This document shows positions 61,558 through 64,000 of a stretch of DNA of 64,000 nucleotides, one piece after another; the first letter of the stretch is position 1; every line of letters starts with the position of its first letter. The stretch is taken from contig NZ_WKJQ01000003.1 in NCBI RefSeq assembly GCF_009674625.1, forward strand, positions 62,001 through 126,000, in the 5' to 3' direction. The notes beneath the pieces were generated by a model. That model was not told the DNA's origin, did no database searches, and saw only the letters and a list, made by a program, of their open reading frames with translations. The translations under genes and the position numbers were made by a program. The DNA is from Haloferax marinum (GTDB lineage: Archaea > Halobacteriota > Halobacteria > Halobacteriales > Haloferacaceae).

Positions 61558-61877
61558 GTTTGGTACACAGTGTCAATGACAATCTATAATGATTTAAAAA
61601 TATGTGTGGTCTGTCAGGACACAGAGTCCTCTGAGGAACTGCCGCTTCGACGCCCGCACACCATCGGCACGATGAGTGACAACACGAACTTCTTCACGCC
61701 GCGTCGAAGCAGGGATTTCGGCGACTGGAATATCTCCGGCTAGCATCGAATGCTATGGATTCGCTGTCGTCTTGTCTGAGTCCCCGTCACTTTCGGAGCG
61801 CCTGTCCTTTGCGTACCATCCATATTCCACACCTGAACAAGCCATAGTATTGAATAACCGGCGTACTGATCGCAGAC
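61558..61877. other. Spacer before the integrase pseudogene
   Basis: 320 bases. A 72-base frame at about 61675-61743 (M-S-D-N-T-N-F-F-T-P-R-R) ends at a stop and has no family. Nothing else is supported. Confidence 0.35.
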
Positions 61878-63173
61878 ATGAATCACCCGTCCGACGTCAA
61901 TAGCTCAGTGAGAGACCAATCGGACACAAGCGAGTCGCCGGGAGAGCGCCGCTACAAGTGGTCCCAGATGAGTCTCGACGAACTCGTCGACGTCTACTAG
62001 CAAGATATTGCCCGAAGCGATATCGCGATGGGTTCGACGACGACAGAGACGTTCCATTCTAGAACTGGCTCACCGAACACGGATACAGTGGTATCGCGTA
62101 CGCGCTCCGCGAGCATCACGACCTGACGCCAATCAGTTCTTCGTCGACGTCGTCGGTCTCGAAGACAGGAAATCTGAGGAGTGGGAGTGGAACGTCGACC
62201 ACGACGCGACTGTGAACGCGCTCGAAGCGTATCTCACGTCGATAGAGGCTCGTGGTGGACGGGCAGAGAGTACCGTCGAAACCCACCGGACGAGGTTAGC
62301 GAAGTGGGTTCGGACGTATCGGGAACTGCATGGGACGGACGCGTTGCTTGAACCACTGTCCGAGTTAGGCCAACAACCGCGTGAGATAGAACTCTGTCTC
62401 GCCGCCCTCGACGTGTTCGACGAGGAAATATCGGCCGATCGGTCGAAGCTCGAGTACCTGCACGTCGCCAGAGGTGGTACGCGTTCGTGAAGCGCCGAAA
62501 GTACGTGAAGTACAACCCACTCTCAGAGGCGGTGAGGAGTTCGGTTGGGAAGCCAGCGAACCAGACCCACAGACATTGTCGGCGTCGCAAGTCCGTCGAA
62601 TCTACAGCGAGGTGGACTCACCTGAATCGGAGTTACTGGTTGTTGCGCTCGCTGGGTGGGGGTTACGGCCTTCTGAGGTTGCTGCGTTGCACGTCGACCA
62701 GGTGGTCTTGAATGCTAAAGATCCACATCTGTCGTTCGGTGATGGGGAGCGGAAGAACCGCCTGGGTGAGGTGACACTGTTGTATGGCGTGGACGTCGTC
62801 GCTGACAGGATTGATGCGCTTTCTGACCGTGGAGACGTGGAACGGGTATCTGTTCTCGTCTCGCTCGTCTTCGACTGGCCACGTGTCAGTTAGTACGATA
62901 CGTCGTCGGTTCAAACAGCTTGCTGCCAATGCTGGCGTGGTTGTCGATGGGGATACACCCACGCCGAAGATGGGACGACGATTCTGGTACTCAGCGTATC
63001 AGGAAGCTGTTGGAGAGGTTCTTGAGGGACTGGAGGGAGTTGCTGAAGATCAGGTGAGTTCGTCGACAGAGGTCGTGTTACGGAACTATCTGTCGAGGGA
63101 ACAAGAGCGGAAGGCAAGGCGTAGACGGTTGTACGAGAAGTTTGAAGCTGCTTTCGATGGTGCTCTGGGATAA
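61878..63173 (+). pseudogene. Degraded haloarchaeal tyrosine integrase
   Basis: Reads as one haloarchaeal site-specific tyrosine recombinase broken by at least four lesions. From ATG 61878 the frame gives ...R-R-Y-K-W-S-Q-M-S-L-D-E-L-V-D-V-Y then a stop (TAG 61998-62000). Another phase continues W-L-T-E-H-G-Y-S-G-I-A-Y-A-L, after a further stop (TAG 62060-62062). The next phase has N-Q-F-F-V-D-V-V-G-L-E to about 62475. Frames 62474-62893 and 62784-63173 carry the catalytic half: W-G-L-R-P-S-E-V (box I Arg), R-R-F-W-Y-S-A-Y-Q and L-R-N-Y-L-S (Tyr nucleophile). The element it moved is presumably fixed. Confidence 0.85.
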
Positions 63174-63372
63174 TCGGATCCACAATGATTTAATTTGTTG
63201 GTCCGCATCCAATTGCATCCCAGACCAATAATAACGAAATCTTCCAATTTATAGACGGTAATTCCTCTTAGCTCGTATGGAACTGTTTAGGTGTCTAACC
63301 TCCTCAAACCAACGGACTACTGTAGAAAGCTACTTTAGGACAAATGTGAAACTTGTCACGTACCTAGTCACT

Positions 63373-64000
63373 ATGTCTGGTTGTGAATTTTTTGATTCTA
63401 ACGAATGGTATGAACTCGCATGGAAGCAAGTGAAAGGATGGAGTGCTTCAAAAGCGGCTTCCGAAATTGAGGACTCCAAGATATCTAATGAATATTGTGT
63501 CGGGGCGAATCAGTCAAAAGAGCCATTGACAGTCCAGACAATCATTAACACACATCCTTCGTTGTCAAAGCGTCTTATTGTTGACTCGTGGTGTGAGGCT
63601 CATGAAGTTCCAGATTATTGCCCCCGTGAATCAAAAGCCGATGGCCTTTGTGAACTTCACCATCCATCTGACACTCAGACTAGGGAGATGTTTTCAGGAC
63701 TAGAAAAGCAAGATCCTGATCACCGAGTATTTACAGGCGTTAGTATACCACACTTGAATTTTGCTTCCAAAATCGTTTCTGGACCAACGAATCAACCTAT
63801 CCACTTCTGTTTTGCTAAGTTTGGACGCCTCAACCTCTCGAAGTCTAAAATACACCCACAGCTTGATTTCAGATTCTGCCAGGTCGAAGACACGTTCATA
63901 ACGACTGGTGCAGACCTATCTGGGCGCCTACTTCTTAGCCACGGCCATGTTCACGGATACACTAATTTGGATCACACGAATTTCCAGGGTGGCGTCAATT
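63373..64000 (+). CDS. Pentapeptide-repeat protein, 3'-truncated by window edge
   Basis: Open frame from ATG 63373 to the window end, 209 codons, no stop. AT-rich codons. After an N-terminal region comes D-Y-C-P-R-E-S-K-A-D-G-L-C-E-L-H (a C-x-many-C-x2-H metal-like segment, seen in haloarchaeal pentapeptide-repeat proteins). From about residue 145 the pattern becomes pentapeptide-like: L-N-L-S-K, A-D-L-S-G, T-N-L-D-H, T-N-F-Q-G. It is probably a soluble or membrane-associated solenoid protein whose C-terminus lies outside the window. Function unknown; in halophiles such genes are often in accessory islands. Confidence 0.6.
   Translation, partial: MSGCEFFDSNEWYELAWKQVKGWSASKAASEIEDSKISNEYCVGANQSKEPLTVQTIINTHPSLSKRLIVDSWCEAHEVPDYCPRESKADGLCELHHPSDTQTREMFSGLEKQDPDHRVFTGVSIPHLNFASKIVSGPTNQPIHFCFAKFGRLNLSKSKIHPQLDFRFCQVEDTFITTGADLSGRLLLSHGHVHGYTNLDHTNFQGGVN

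Noticed and set aside
1-64000. tRNA, rRNA and intact IS elements
   Set aside because: No tRNA cloverleaf or rRNA-like stretch and no transposase with terminal inverted repeats was found by eye; this does not rule out a small one.

Overview
The window is a piece of haloarchaeal chromosome or large replicon. The evidence is an acidic proteome, an archaeal transcription factor B (TFB), leaderless-looking promoters with TATA boxes about 25-30 bases before start codons, Tat/lipobox signals, an archaeal-type fused ADP-forming acyl-CoA synthetase, and haloarchaea-type integrase and pentapeptide-repeat proteins. A relative of the Haloferacales is plausible, but the sequence alone does not fix the genus. 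Most of the window is GC-rich and regular. The last 6 kb (about 58.2-64 kb) is patchy and AT-rich, and looks acquired.

Layout. 1-5.5 kb: two bile-acid:sodium-symporter (BASS) family transporters around a CPA1 Na+/H+ antiporter, then a small membrane protein. 5.6-16.5 kb, all on the minus strand: a FAD amine oxidase of the DAO family, methylmalonate-semialdehyde dehydrogenase, an aldehyde dehydrogenase, a tungsten-type aldehyde:ferredoxin oxidoreductase and a polyamine-type ABC transporter (two permeases, binding lipoprotein, ATPase). 16.6-23.3 kb: an Lrp/AsnC regulator coupled to an arginine-deiminase-fold protein without its catalytic cysteine, two class-III aminotransferases and two more DAO oxidases. 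23.4-36.6 kb: an RNA-ligase-like protein, a methyltransferase, an AI-2E family permease, an arylsulfatase with its formylglycine-generating enzyme, several membrane proteins, a bactofilin-like protein and a metallophosphoesterase. 37.3-48.3 kb: a crotonase-fold protein, an ADP-forming acyl-CoA synthetase with three operator-like palindromes upstream, a third aminotransferase, four DAO oxidases and an IclR regulator. 48.6-58 kb: TFB, a molybdopterin-domain protein, a SagB-type nitroreductase, and a tight operon CopB ATPase - 62-aa ORF - M14-like deacylase - class II ribonucleotide reductase, then a lipoprotein. 58.4-64 kb: a HEPN-motif protein, a membrane-anchored Mrr-like nuclease, a GlcG/HbpS protein, a decayed tyrosine integrase with a second fragment of the same gene, and the start of a pentapeptide-repeat protein.

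How it fits together. The 5.6-48 kb region reads as a large nitrogen-compound catabolic island: uptake of a polyamine-like or other cationic amine, deamination by three class-III aminotransferases and seven DAO-family flavoenzymes, oxidation of the aldehydes by NAD(P)- and ferredoxin-linked enzymes, and energy recovery through CoA thioesters. Each aminotransferase is next to a DAO gene, so aminotransferase+DAO is a repeated module. The substrate is not readable from sequence. The other item of interest is the AT-rich right end, where a HEPN-motif gene and a Mrr-like membrane nuclease gene are divergent beside integrase debris; this is a candidate, unproven defence locus.
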